Assembly (NCBI GenBank): GCA_047967505.1
Contig: CM106539.1
DNA length: 64,000 bases
DNA from: Dipteris shenzhenensis
Lineage: Eukaryota; Polypodiophyta; Polypodiopsida; Gleicheniales
Reading direction: 5' to 3' (one strand)
Shown here: positions 31,276 to 43,869 of the stretch, in pieces
Layout: each line of letters begins with the position of its first letter
Position numbering within the stretch: the first letter of the stretch is position 1
Made by a program: the position numbers and the translations under genes
Notes under the pieces: model-generated
What the model saw: only the letters and a program-made list of their open reading frames with translations
The model's database searches: none
What the model was told of the DNA's origin: nothing

Positions 31276-32456
31276 CAGGCCACCCGAACTCTTTGGAGAT
31301 TTAATGAAATTTCATGGAATATAGTGAAGCCTTCTAATGCCCGACTCCACCCTCCACAAAAAGGCTCTGAGCATTTTCTCAATTTCAAGCCAGTGCGAGG
31401 ATCTAAATCTCCAAACTGAAGCGACATACACCATAGAGGCAGCCAAGATATGCTTAACCACGATATCCAACCCAACTGAATTCTACTCCACCGATGCAGC
31501 TTTTGTTTGATCTTTTTCTTTACCCAGTTAAACCTTTGACGGAGGGTAAGACCAATGCCCAGAGGGGCCCCCAAGTACCTGACCACTTCACCCCTTGGGA
31601 TCCAGTTAAGTGGAAGAGGGGCAGCTCACTCCGGCAAAGCATCCAGTGACACCCGTAGGGCATATGTCTTGTTCAAATTGCAAACTGAACCTGAAGCCCT
31701 ACAGTAGCATTGTATAATCTTAAATAAACAATCTACATTCTGATTTGACTCCTCCATGAATGCCAGCAAATCATCAACAAACATACTCCCTTCATCGGAC
31801 CCCAAATCCACAGCCTACTTGAAGGCGCGAATTAGCAGAACCGTGCATATAGCAAAGAGTAATGGAGCCAATGGGCAACCTTGCCTAATAGATCTGCAGA
31901 GATCAAATCTGCCACCACCCCACCATTGATACACAAGATGGCAGAAGCATTACCAAAAAGACTGGACACTTTTCGAACCAGCTCAGTACCAAAACTCATG
32001 TGCTCAAGGGCAACCTTAATAAACTCCCAAGAAATTCGGTCATACGCCTTATCAAAATCAATATCCAAGACCAAGCATTTCTGCCCAGAGGCCACTACAT
32101 AGTCCAATGCTGGAAACATTTAGAATATTTTATAGAATATCCTGACCTTTAATAAAACCATTTTGTTCTCTGTCAACAATTTGCATACAAACAGTCTGAA
32201 TTCTGAGTGCTACAGCCTTGGCTATTAGCTTGTAGGACACATTAAGCATAGTGATTGGCTGCCAGTCACCAACTCGAATCCTATCCGGTCGCTTGGGGAA
32301 TAGCTTCATCAACCCGGCATTCATGTCCTTAGACAGAGTACTCCGACTCACTGACTCATTGGCCATCTTAACAAAATTAGTTTTTAACAACTCCCAAACA
32401 TGTCTAAAAAACTCCACTGAGAATCCATCAGGGCCAAGGGACTTGTCCCTTTTCAT
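31276..32456 (-). pseudogene. LINE reverse transcriptase
   Basis: RT of the full-length LINE, in four frame-shifted pieces. KSLGPDGFSVEFFRHVWELL and FPKRPDRIRVGDWQPITML lie at 32456-32130. LDIDFDKAYDRISWEF carries the first catalytic Asp (about 32070-32020). FVDDLLAFMEES is the FADD-box equivalent (about 31785). RYLGAPLGIGLTL begins the thumb-side region (31586-31272). The catalytic residues are visible, but the frame is interrupted at least four times. Confidence 0.88.
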
Positions 32457-33003
32457 AACTTTGAGAGCCTCTTCAAATTTTGACTTTGTGAATGGACAAG
32501 CTAGTCTGTTTCTCTACACCTCAGACCCTCACACTGACAGGCGCCAAAATTACATCTACATTCTCCTACCATTCTCTGTTCGTAACTGGTTGAGAGCCTA
32601 CAATTGCTGCTAATTCTTTCTTAAACACCTCCGCAATTTGCCAGAAACCTGTGACCACTCTCCCATTTTCATCTTGGACTCGGTCTATCGAATCCCTAAC
32701 CTGATTTCTTTTGGCAGCCTGAAAGAACATCTTTGAGAGATAGTCCCCTATGCAGTCGACTGTTGATTCTAGCCCTTTTGGCCTTTACCAGTTCCAGCTC
32801 CGTGCGTGCTACTTCACATTCAACCAACAATGTAGAAATGAAAAAGTCCTTGGGATCTGCCATTACAACAAGATTAAGACTGTCACGAATCGTGGGCAGC
32901 ATAGAGGCATTCTTGCGAAATCTATCCCGTTCATTCTTAGCCTAGCTCTTGGCAAAACTGAGGATAGCTTGAATACCAGCATCCCACCTGACACAGGGAT
33001 CTG

Positions 33004-33846
33004 CTACAGGTTGTGCGCGCAATCCCTCCATAAGGACCTAATCTGTCTGTCAAACTCCTTACTCAACAGCCAACTATTGTCAAATTTGAAGGGAACATCT
33101 ATAGACCTTCTTGCTGATATCGAGATGGAGAATGACCACCATAACGGGGCATGATCAGAAATCCCTGAACTCGTAATGATACCTCCCCTCATCGGGGGTT
33201 TCATCCACCAACCCTCATTCAAACAGTAGAATCTGTCCAAGCGGCCAGCTCTAAATTCCTCCCCCCTTCTTTGGTTGTTTCATGTAAACCCAAACAGCCC
33301 CTCTGGATCAATCTCAGAGCAATCAGACAAGCCCCATGTCAGGCATACAGCATCCTAGGCATCCCATTCCTTCCCCACAACATTGGCTTTGGCATGTGAC
33401 CGATCCCGGGCACCCAATGTCATATTCCAATCCCCTCCCAGTAACTAGTAGGCATCCACAAACTCATTCGTGAGGGCATTCTAATAGCTAATGCATAGCC
33501 CGGCTGAATTGGGAGCATACATGTTCACCACACAAAATGAAAACCCTTTCAAGGAGATTCTTGCCAGCAGTGAACCATCCCGGTGAATTTCAAAATAATT
33601 CCTGCAATGAGAAAGAAATACGGACCACAATCGCAGTACCACCCTTGCCTTTGAATGGCAGTTAACCAAAATAGTAAAGTTGGCCAGCTTAAGCGAGAAC
33701 CAGAGGAGGTCATCCTCACCACATTTGCATTCTTGTAGGAGAATCACATCCAGTCTCCTTCGGATAATCAAATCTAAGCAGCACTTTTGCTTCAGTCTAC
33801 TACAACAACCTCTTAAGTTCCATGAGATCACCTTGATTCTGCCCAA
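33004..33846 (-). pseudogene. LINE apurinic-type endonuclease
   Basis: Start of ORF2 at ATG 33846. MGRIKVISWNLRGC supplies the catalytic Asn, and VILLQECKCGEDD the catalytic Glu. FCVVNMYAPNSAG follows to a stop at 33481. The C-terminal part (33240-33004) contains RFYCLNEGWW and SGISDHAPLWW with the catalytic Asp-His pair. The GDFN box region between them falls in the broken stretch 33240-33480. It would nick genomic DNA for target-primed reverse transcription. Confidence 0.88.
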
Positions 33847-33859
33847 CTAATCACTCCTT

Positions 33860-35309
33860 TCACTGTGTGAAGGCTTTGATGACATCTCGGAGGTAATGGA
33901 AACAATTTTCTTTCCCCGACAGTTGGCTCCGTGCCACTTGCTTAAGCCGTTTAGGGAGTGCTCTTGTCGATCCCTTTTGCTTAGTCTCAACAGCACCAAC
34001 CTTATTCTGGATTTCGAGAAGACATTTACGATGGTTTGCATCCAAGAGAAGCTCGTCTTGGCTCTCCACAACATTCCCCTCCACAGATTCACCTCCAGCC
34101 TGCGCATATCGTGCACTGAGGTCCTTGACCATCTAGCGATTGACGACCTATTCCCTCGTTGAGCACATCTGCAAGTTAAATGAACTAGGCCCTGGCAATC
34201 GAACGACATCCTGCTCTTGAGGCTTCCCAGGCTCAGCCACACCATTGGTCATCTGCATCTTTCCCAGGGAGGGGCCCAACCTCAACCGATTTGCCTTTCT
34301 TGGTGACCAGCTTCCAAGGGAAGCCCATGCTCGCAGGAGGAGTGCTCTGAGTAGCCTCTAACAAAGGGGTTGCTTGTCTTGTTTGTGTAATCTTCAAAGA
34401 TGCCCATTGTGTGACAGGTTCACATGTGCTCTCCTCCGCGCCCGTCGACTTTTCCATCGGCCACTCAGAGGAAGGAATTCCAACCTTAGCCTGTTGGGAC
34501 CTAGCAGCCTCTCTTGCTTCACCATCCATAGGGCCTTTGGCCAACTTCGTATTATCTTCTCTCCTAGGGCATTCTCTTGCAAAAGTCCCCGTCTCCTTGT
34601 AGATGTAGTAGGCATCTGGATAGGGACCGAATCGAACACTTTGATGTAAGACTCCACCTCCCGGGAAGGCCACACAAACAAAGTCAGGGGGCTCCTGACT
34701 CCTATCCCACATAACCCACGCATTTCGTAGACCTGTATCTCTCCTCGGAGGGGGCAGCACAAGCAGAACCCTTCCCAACGACGAGCAATCCACTGAACCG
34801 CTTCTCCCAACCAAGAAGGAAGCCCCAGGAATTTGACCGGGCATTCGTGGAACATAAATTCCTCTACTCTAAACGAGGGGCTCCAGGGAATCGCCAACAC
34901 CATAGCGCCTTCAAACACTAGCACACTAAAGACCAGAGTATTCTGCACTGCCTCAGAGACACATCGGACCAAAAAGAAACCCTTCCCCATGAAGCGGGCA
35001 GAGAATTGAGATGCCAGAACATCACACTCCTCAAGAAGAAACTTGTTAAGCTCACCAACATAAGCACTCTACCTGTAAAGATCAAGTATACTCCTCCCCT
35101 CGCCAACCTTTCGAACTCAGACTTGTTGACCAATTTGAACGGAACCTCGCACACCACCCCATGCACTTTGCCACTGTCCAAAAGGCCCTTCCTCTGAGCT
35201 TCCCTAGCTCTCCATTCCAATTCCTGCTTGAGCAAGGCTTCCACCTCTGCATCTGACAACGGAGAGAACCCCTAGGGTGCCAACTCCCTTTGATAAGAAT
35301 ACCTATCAA
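33860..35309 (-). pseudogene. LINE ORF1 (DUF4283-type, degraded zinc knuckle)
   Basis: Plant-type LINE ORF1, read 35309 to 33860. The N-terminal part includes SDAEVEALLKQELEWRA and FKLVNKSEFERLARGG. A DUF4283-like core follows with GAMVLAIPWSPSFRVEEFMF and CPVKFLGLPSWLGEAVQWIA. The knuckle reads YYIYKETGTFAREC, so two Cys and the His of the normal CCHC are lost. The C-terminus (34132-33860) ends LSGKENCFHYLRDVIKAFTQ. Multiple frame changes occur. ORF1 would bind LINE RNA. Confidence 0.82.
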
Positions 35310-36072
35310 AATCTTGATTATGAGATGAAGTTAACAATATGCCATAAGTAAAACTTGGTGGAATTAGAATGATTATGTGCTACACTAGAAGAGCTTCAAA
35401 TATGTCTTTACACCTTGAAATTTGGATAACACATGAAAAAGTTACATGATTTTGAAAGGAGGTTGGTTTTCATATTTTTAGTGTATTTTTGGTTTACCCC
35501 ACCCTCACCCAAAAGACCCCCCCCCCTTTGGGTCTCACATATTATGAAAAATATGTACAAATATTAAAATCTTGCATATTTTTCAAGGTATATTCCTAAT
35601 CATTTGTGGGAGGGGGCCATCAAGATTTTCATATTTTTCCCTTGCATAAATTATAAATTTTGTAAGAAATCCATGCATATTTTATATGGACCCTGTCCCC
35701 CCCCCATACCCTAAATTTTGGACAAGGGTAGTAATAATATATATATGGAGTTGGTGCCCCAGGAGAGAACCCTCCTTGGGGAATGCCTGAAAGGGCCTCG
35801 AAGTACGAGCAAACCTCCTTAGGATTTGCACGTGACTCATTGGGGCAATGGATATTAGGGTTGGACTCAGAACTCTCATTTGTGTCCCCTTTGCTAGGCT
35901 ACAACTAGCTTGGATCAGCGACTTTCTCAAACATCTGCACCTCCTTAGAGCCCTCAAGCATCTCGCAGCGATGTCTCTTCAACCCTCTCTCAACCCGAGC
36001 ATGACCTTTCCCTGACAAAGCAACGCACATTCACAAGAGGACCCTCAGCTCTCTCAGTTAGCAGTTCCCTCC
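35310..36072 (-). other. 5' region of the full-length LINE
   Basis: Presumed 5' UTR and internal promoter region of the LINE, bounded at 36072 by the target duplication. It contains C/G-rich runs (cccccccc at 35518) and AT-rich blocks. The 91-codon frame at 35957-35682 has no recognisable domain and I do not call it a gene. Confidence 0.55.
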
Positions 36073-36088
36073 GAGTTTTTGACGTTTT

Positions 36089-36906
36089 AAGGCCAACATA
36101 TAAACCTCATGAATTAAAAGTAAGTCCCTCACATGAGACCATGTGGACCAATAGATGCGTCTCCCTTTCAAGGAGAACATCAACACGAAGACCTTCCCCT
36201 AGTAGTGGGACAAGCCAAAAATTTATGAATATTAAAGAGACTGCAACTAGGTTGGGTGGGCAGCCTTTAGACTAAGTAGAAGACTAGATGCCATGCAAGA
36301 CTAGATGCCATGCAAGAAAGCACAAACATGAGGGAAAACAAGGTGGCAAAGCCACATAGGCCCTACTAGAAGATAGTGAGATGCGATGGGCAATTTTATG
36401 TTACTTTTTAGTTATGTGCATATAAAAGTAATGGAGTGGTCTCTCCAGTAAGCATATTAAAAGTAATGGAGTGGTCTCTCCAATAACCATATTAAGTTCC
36501 CGTTGTTTGTCCAAATGTGGTCAAGGAGGCTTCCACACATTGTCATAGGAACCTCGAGATGCATGTGCAAATTGTATTTGCTCATAAGGGCGAGGAGTTT
36601 CGTTGAAGCAAAATGTTGCTTGTACATATCGATGTTGAAACACCAAGGAGATTATATTTTTTTTTCATGATTATTATGTAGAAGCACTCGTTCTAGGAGG
36701 TTCATAAGAGATTGTATATGGATACTTGGTGGCATGCAAATTGCAACAACCACATAATCAGTATAGAACTTTGATATGTGAGTGTCTATGATTCTATTCC
36801 ATTTGATTGATGGAGGGCATGGTGTTTGAGAAGGAGACTCGTACTTATGAGAGAACACATGAAATGTAGGAGGAGTAGTTCTCTATTGCATGGGACTTAT
36901 TAGCCG
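36089..36906. other. AT-rich spacer with two short tandem duplications
   Basis: No gene seen. A 17-base unit around gactagatgccatgcaa is duplicated at 36280-36313. A 35-base unit around aaaagtaatggagtggtc is duplicated with three differences at 36424-36493. It may contain the 3' terminus of the Helitron to the right, but no CTRR end with hairpin could be fixed. Confidence 0.5.
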
Positions 36907-38318
36907 TTAATGTTTCATATTTTTTTGTTTGTGAATTCCTTGTAAGTAGATGACATCTGTTTCTATTAAGTGATGTGTTTGTCGCATATCAACTTTGTAT
37001 TTTTCAAAAGATCTTGTGTTCAAAGATTGAATAGTCATGTTATGAAAGTTTGTTCTCTTAATGTATTCCATAGTTTTGAATTGGTAAGTCTTTCCATTCT
37101 TCTTGGATATCTTTGTCAATTTGTAAGTTTTCTTTTTGTAGAGGTTCCAACAGGTAAAGATTCTCAAATTTTTTTACACATGATAAGAGTGTGTAAGCTA
37201 AGCCATGGCCATGCACATTCTTAGGAGAGAATGCCACTCTTTCCATTGTGAGACCTTCAGATCTACGAATTGTTCTTGTTGCTCATGTTTGAATTAGAAA
37301 TGACTCTTTTGTGAGTATGCTAGTTTTAAATGTCACTATTTGAACTTCCTTTGCAATCCAAAAGATTGGTGTCCATTTGTTGTGTACATGTGCTATGTAA
37401 GTGTCCTTCTTACCTGTCCTTGTACTATATCCAATGTCAGGATGTGAGAAATGTATCCAGACAATGTCCTTACCCTTGAATACTTACATTCCTTTGACAA
37501 CCCCATCGGATCCATTGACAAGGCCATCCTGCTAGTTAATGTTACCAGAGCAGAGCTCTATTAGCATACCTCCTTAAATCTCTATGGTTTCCCTAAGCCC
37601 ATTTGTTGCCTTGGGGTCTCCCAATATTTTTAAGCTATTGCAGGGTGTTTTAGTAGAGTGATCAAGTGCTTTAATTGTGTATGTTTTACCTTGCGTTGCT
37701 TGGAGCACAGATTCGTTGTGTTTGTTAGTTTGCAAGTTTGTGTAGAAGAGATGTGGGAGAGTGTGGTCTTTAGGGGGCGTATGAAAGCATCTCTTGTTTA
37801 TGAAGTCAATTTGACCTTGTGTATGGGAACAAGTTCTAAATGAGTTCAAAGCTATTTTACAAACGTTCATGCATTGTTTCATTGAGTTGGTAGCACTCAA
37901 TTTTATTTCCTCCAATATGTGTTGGCCATAAACTCTAATGTAGCTTGACTTAGTTTGACACCCAAGCCTCCTTTACTGGTTTTTCTTGATAGAAATCCCC
38001 ATAACAAATGGCATCAACAAAAGTGCTCGTTGAAGCTTCTTTGCAACAAACATATGCGGAGGTTTGCAAAGTTGAGAGTTCTTCGGCCTACAAGTGATAT
38101 TTCATCGAAGACAAGCAATTGCACTCACTTATAGAGGTTGCTCCAATGTATCTAATTTCTCATGTGGGAGAGATGTAAGGTTCTTGCTATGAATGGGTAC
38201 ATGCAATGCGGAATAAATGGTAGTTCCATTAATGTTGTAGGTGGCCTTGCCTGTGTAGGCAAGCAAAAGGACCTTTGGCAAGTTTATATCATTTTATGGT
38301 ATTGTTTGACTAAAATAT
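36907..38318 (-). pseudogene. Helitron helicase (Pif1-type) remnant
   Basis: Helicase half of a RepHel protein, read 38318 to 36907. LLLAYTGKATYNINGTTIYS and SALHVP correspond to the segment after Walker A. LVFDEISLVGRR is the Walker B box. PPKDHTLPHLFYTNLQTNKH is the mid-helicase region (37790-37730), then DGLVNGSDG (about 37530). The C-terminal box contains RRSEGLTMERVAFSPKNVHG, then GLAYTLLSCVKKFENLYLLE (about 37270-37130). Walker A itself and the Rep-helicase spacer are deleted at about 38318. Several stops occur. Helitrons use this enzyme in rolling-circle transposition. Confidence 0.85.
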
Positions 38319-38890
38319 CTAATTAGTCTGCATGTCATAGAGAAGGTCTTGGTCACAAGCTGTGTATATGTCAATGAAAGCACAAATATCAAGGTCATCC
38401 ATGTCTGCAAAAATGAGAGCATTTTTCACCCATATAAGACCATGTTCATGTTGGCTTTCTATGCTTTGGAACTCAATAACAAAGAAGTAGTCTTTTATGT
38501 CCCCTAAGAGAGTGTTTTCACTTTTGAGCATGGAAATCATGTTTGGCAGTTTGTGATTGTAATATCTTGTGCACACGGACGGGTTCTCTCTAATTAGTTG
38601 CTTTGCCAATTTGTTTAAGTCCAACGACATTGTAGCATTGCTTTTACAATTGTAGTCATTTTTCAAGCAAATGACAACAGGCTCCCAAAGGCACTCCACA
38701 CAAGATAAAGTTATGAAGAATGTTGGAGGACCCAATTATCACATCATGGCGAAGGCTTCTTTTCATAGCTCGTTGTAATCTAGTGATGTTCTCAAACATT
38801 CAAAGCCCCTAAATCCTATTCTTGATTGTAAGACGTTCTCAATATTTGTGTCGTTGGCTATCCAATTTTTTTTCTTATTGAAGTCTTTAT
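38319..38890 (-). pseudogene. Helitron Rep (HUH-type) domain remnant
   Basis: Helitron-like N-terminal domain. HPEMFIFPCTFHKDFN (about 38885) and FENITRLQRAMKRS precede GPPTFFITLSCVECLW (38735). Then come LAKQLIRENPSVCTRYY and the metal-binding HUH motif in IESQHEHGLIWVKNA (about 38450). The frame ends FIDIYTACDQDLLYDMQ at 38319. Catalytic Tyr residues expected downstream of HUH are missing because of the deletion at 38318. A frameshift lies at about 38735. Confidence 0.85.
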
Positions 38891-39699
38891 GGAATGTGCA
38901 TGGGAAAATAAACATCTCAGGATGGTGTATGAAGGAAATGAAGAATCAGAATTCCCTTCCACAATGTCAAAAGCTCAACATATGAATGGTGCTATAAATG
39001 GTGCTTTGAAATTTTTATGCATATGCTAAAGTCATAATTTGGAAAACAAAAAAGTTTCAAAGTAGAGAAATGGAGGAATATTTTTGATTTACATGAATAA
39101 AAATAGGAAGATGTGTTACAAACATTTTTTTTTTGTGAGGGATAATCAATGTAAGTTCTATTTAAAGAAAGTATAGATTAGTTGAATAATGGCAAAAGAT
39201 GGTTTGAAAAACCACTCAATATTTTTTCTAAGTTTCATAATGATCTGTAATTCATATGTCCTCCAACTGAGATGTTTTCACATTTTATTTTATTGCACAT
39301 TCACCAACAACATGTTTACCAATCTATGATCATAAAGGTGAAACCAATCTTTGATTTTCTTGCATTGTTGCAAAAACAAAAAATTCAGAGGAGTAGCAAA
39401 GAGTTTTTGCTCAAAGCAAAGAAGGGATTGTGCAATCCATAAGGGACAATGTTGACGAAAATATGTGGAAATGTCAACATAATACTTTCATATTACAAAT
39501 GGAAGATTAAAAGGTACAACATTGCTCAAAGAACATGTGGAAGATACTTGTTCTGAAATTTAAAAAGTTCCATGAAAGGTTCTATTTCCAACTTTCAAAT
39601 GAAAAGGCTTTCTAGTGAAGCACGATTACATCAATAGCATTCTTTATAGAAATTAGACATATCACAAGCCCAACATGTTGGTCAAAAAACAACCCTCAA

Positions 39700-40914
39700 C
39701 TATTTTGGGCAAGAGTTGAGACATAAGGTATTGGGTATTCTCTTCAAGCAACTGTCTGAAGGAGAGGACAACTGAAGCACACTATTAACTATTGCATCCT
39801 TTAGAATTACTTCAACCTCAACTCCCTTGAGTGTTGTAATCATGCCTTTGATCTTTTGGAGGGCTAGGTGTTTGTCAGAACTCTTACAAAAAACCTTATC
39901 TAATTGCCTAGGGATCTTAATTTTCTTGCAGAGTACACAAACTAATTTATAGTGTAGAATTGACACCAACCACTATTGAAATACCAATTACCTGTGTAGA
40001 ATTGGTTAATGTGATAGTTCAAGACTCATACATGGCATAGAAAAGTAACAATTAATTTGATCAAGTGTAAAAGTTAGAAAGAAATATCACAAAAGTCTCA
40101 AGAAGTGTCAATGTACCTGGTTTTCATACCCTAACTACTGTATATGTCTCAAAAACACTTTGGAAATCTTGTTTGAGAGACCAAGACCTTTGATTGGTGC
40201 AATTATGGTTGCATCCAACATATTAAGGGCAATTGGTTGAGTGTTTCTTTTCATGCCACATTCCGCAAAACAAACAAGCACTCACCCAAAGTCTTGAATT
40301 TATCGGCAACCTTCAAATAGTCTGACCTACTATTGCTCCAAAAAGTAAGCTATGGAGGACATCCATCCACATGTTAGTGTATGACGAATTGATAATGAGA
40401 GCAATTTAGTGTATGATGAACTAATAATGAGAGTATGACCATCCATCCATCCACATGTTAGTGTATGACGAACTGATAATGAGAGTAGTTTAAAGTCAAT
40501 GAACAAAGCAACTATTGAAAGGACTTACAATATTCAGGTTATCAGCCAGCGCACAACTTTCCTTGTGCTTCGAAATGCTATTTTTTGGCAAGAAATAGGG
40601 TTCTACAATAAAAGGGGGATCCTTTGAATGTAGGTGGAGGGATCAAATTTGAGGGTGTAATCGGTTGTCCCCCCATCATTTCTTGTGTTCTTCTCACAAA
40701 CGGAGAAGTTGATAATGTGCACGCACTCTCCCACATTCAATGTCTTCACAATTTCTACATAGAAGATCTCATCTATATAAAGAGTGATGCATCCGATACC
40801 TTTTCGATCCACCGATTCAACCTTTAGGGACTTGGGGTATGTCACATTTTGGAGCATGTAAGTGCCATATTTGTTTGGCCCCCTACCCTCAAATACTCCA
40901 TTTTTTATTGACAA
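39700..40914 (-). pseudogene. RPA1-like single-strand-binding protein remnant next to the Helitron
   Basis: Two separated minus-strand pieces upstream of Rep. The first (40914-40603) shows SIKNGVFEGRGPNKYGTYML, CITLYIDEIFYVEIVKTLNV and VHIINFSVCEKNTRND, patterning like an OB fold. The second (39969-39700) contains CVLCKKIKIPRQL and FCKSSDKH, resembling the zinc ribbon in the C-terminal DBD of RPA70 with the fourth Cys changed to Ser. The 630 bases between have no clear frame and include a repeat (about 40360-40490). Plant Helitrons often carry RPA-like genes, which supports the reading; direct sequence evidence is moderate. Confidence 0.5.
40360..40490. repeat. Three imperfect copies of a 36-base unit
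   Basis: ccacatgttagtgtatgacg followed by aa(t/c)tgataatgagag occurs at about 40369 and 40452, with a shortened copy at about 40408. It interrupts the RPA-like remnant. Confidence 0.7.
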
Positions 40915-43844
40915 GTCTATATCCTAAATGTACAAAGGTTTAGTAGACAAAGATTTGATAGGAATGCATCACAAAGGTTTAGTAGATAGAGATTTGATTA
41001 GAAGCCACCATGGCCAACAAAGTTAAGCCCACATAGAGGAGCTGCCATGAGCCATAATGAAATCATTGTTATGGGTTAGATTGAAGTCGCCACCATGAAC
41101 CAGGTTTAAGTCGTCAGGCAAAGAAAATCCAACATGAGCCAAAGAGTAATAGTTAGGTAGCAGCCACAAGCTAGAGAGGAGATGGTGTGAGCCAGAGAGC
41201 AGTGACCACGAAGAGGGAGCCACAAAAATGAGCCGCCACCATTTGTCACACCTCGAGCAGCAAGCCATTCGATAGAAGGTACATAGAAAAGAAAGGAGAG
41301 GCTTTAGGGAAGAGTGAGGGAAATAGGGCAAACATTCGATTCCCTGACCCAACCCTAAAACACCACCTAACCACCTCAACTAACCCCGTTTAGCACTAGC
41401 AGCACCTAATACCCACGATTAATACTGATCATGACTTAATCAAGGTCAACATAACTTTTTCCTCTCTAAAAACAACATGTACACAAATAGCAACCACAAC
41501 CCATAGGCCCCTTGTAGGGCCAAAAATAGACTATCATAAGCATAACAAAATATAGTGTTGCAAGGTTATACACCCTAAATGGCTTTTTGGGTAGCACGAT
41601 GCCCTGAGAAGTAATAAGAAATTAAATCTCCCTGTCATCATCCATTCATTCATTGATCACTGATCACTATGTATATTTTATAGTCTTTGACATTCATTCA
41701 TTCATTTATTGCTTGTTCCATATACTTCAGAGTCCCATTTTTTACATATAACCATGTGAATTATCATCCTCCTTCGATCTTGCATCCAACTTGGCTATCT
41801 CTACTGTTGATTTTTGAATCTTCCCTTGCATTGAGAAATGCATGAAAAGAGAGGAATGTTGTAAGAATTTAGAGTGAAATAAGGATATGTAGGACAAGGA
41901 AAGCAATTAAAAATATTTTTAGAACAATGTATAATATAATTGTTATAACCACATAGAGTATGGAAGGCAATGCGCTTCCTTCCCTAAAGAATTATAATCC
42001 AAGGGAACATGCCCTTCCCTAGGCATTGAAATTGAGAACATTGAGAATATTAGCATTGAGTAGCATCGTGAATAAGTTGCATGAATGGGTAAGATACTGA
42101 CATATTACTTGAACAACAATAGTTGTATGCGTATTGTAAGGGAAGAAATCAATATCTTGCACACTATAGTCATGTAGATCTCTTTCGAACTTGGGAGACC
42201 AATTTCAAAAATCCTATAACAACACACAATTGCTTGGTGATGCTCAAAACCCAACTAGCTCATTGTAAGGATTTGGAAGCCACACTAAAGCCATATTTAT
42301 TAACACCCATGTCTTGAACCCTTTCATTGCCCTTCCACCTATAGGGAGACACATCAAGGATTGAAATTGTTGTTTTATGAAGGAATCATCAATGAGTCTT
42401 TCTTCTCATCCTATCTAAGAGATAGTTGTAGATAGATCAATATGATTTTCCTTATAGGAACTTCAATAGCAAAGGCAAAATTTCTTTTGTGATAGAACAT
42501 AGCATGCTTTTCAAGTCACATTTCCATCATAAGAGCTCACCTTTGTAAAAAATTTCTCAGGTTAAGCACAAGAAGATCATAGTCATTGGGCTATCAAGGG
42601 AAGTCTTCATATTCAAAATCTATTCAATTAAGTAATCTACATGCTCACATGAGTGCTAGCCATCGTGCGCATTCCTTGCTCGAGTAAGGAAGCCGTTGTT
42701 TGGACCTGACCCATCTTCCCTTGCTATAGTCATAGTTTGATGGAGGAAAATGGTTCATTTGGATGAGAACCCACATATAAGTACTTATGATTTGGTCAAA
42801 TATAAAGTGTGAATCTTTACTTGATTGCATGAAAATGCCCTCCTTGTTACCCTCATCTAAGTTCAATTCTTTGCTCAATTGTGCAAAAAAAATGCCTACC
42901 AATACTTGTACATTATGCTTACCTTGGCTTTAGAGCAATAGCTTTTTAGTAGGGCTTCTTTGAGAGTTTTAGTAGAATTGATCTTCCATAAACAAAGGCT
43001 CACTATGAGTCTCTAGAGTACTTTTCTAGAACTAGTGCACATCGAGGGGCTTGGTAGCACAAAATCACGATCTCCATCTCTCCATAGCCTTGATATTTTA
43101 TGCAATCTAAAAGCAAAGGGATAAGAGATAAGAAACCATGATAACTGAAACTTCATGCAAAGACCAAAGTCCTTCAGGTCATTTTGGATCAATTGTCACA
43201 CATAAGTGGGGCATCGTTGTCACGATTCGGTGGTGTGCATAAACCTGTATGGTGCAGCACTACCTCTTGCTAATTGAGATGAATCAAAACCTATTTGCAT
43301 CTTTAAAATTTATTTCATCCATGTTACACTTTGATATACTTTGCAAAACTTGTAACCCATCCCAAAGTTTATTAAAGCTAATTCTAGGATAGAAACTAGA
43401 AGTTGCTTTCAGCCTTGGGTCAGTTACCTTAAATCCTTCATATTGAAATTCTTGCAGCACCACCGTAAACCTCTCAAATATCATAGGTTGCAACCTCAAA
43501 GTTTCCTCTTTCGTGTTGTTTTGACTCCACGATTGCGCTTAGTAAGCATAGTACATAGGAATGTGTCATTGTATCTATGTTATCCCCTCTAAGCCTAAAT
43601 TTAGTATAAATTATTTAATCCCCATATATTCCCATGCCTTGCCTCATTGTATGACATTCTTATCGTGGGCACTCAGTGACACAGCTTAATGTGCTAAAAG
43701 GGAGGAAAAAAGCTTATAAAAATCTACTCCAATTTAACTAGATTTAGTAGAAAGGTAGCTTATCCTTTTCATTACAATATAATAGGTTAGAATGTCGATC
43801 AATCATAGAAGTAAATTGTTTAGTCTATTATTTAACTGATTAAA
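40915..43844. other. AT-rich stretch without supported genes
   Basis: I see nothing convincing in 2.9 kb. A short duplication of aaggtttagtaga lies at about 40937 and 40975. A gccaccatg/catgagcca-rich patch (41010-41250) gives a 118-codon minus-strand frame without domains. A (cattcatt)-type repeat lies at 41645-41710. Minus-strand frames at 42902-42645 and 43499-43284 are not recognised. It may contain the Helitron 5' end. Confidence 0.4.
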
Positions 43845-43869
43845 AGAAAAATCCAGTTGTGCATAATAG

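Larger units (their letters stand above)
29939..36072 (-). mobile_element. Full-length L1-like LINE (6.1 kb) with 16-bp target duplication
   Basis: Non-LTR retrotransposon read 36072 to 29939. gagtttttgacgtttt lies at both ends (29923-29938 and 36073-36088). The 3' end on the minus strand is AT-rich and closes with an oligo-A run (ATAAAAAAAAC). The 5' end begins GGAGGGAACTGC. Contents in order: a 0.75-kb 5' region, ORF1, endonuclease, RT and a C-terminal zinc-finger domain. The structure is complete, but both ORFs are broken by many stops and frameshifts, so it is an old full-length insertion. Confidence 0.92.

Noticed and set aside
35682-35957. 91-codon minus-strand frame in the LINE 5' region
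   Set aside because: No domain, located upstream of ORF1, composition like the surrounding UTR.
41023-41379. 118-codon minus-strand frame
   Set aside because: Low-complexity gccaccatg-type repeats produce it; no domain or splice context.
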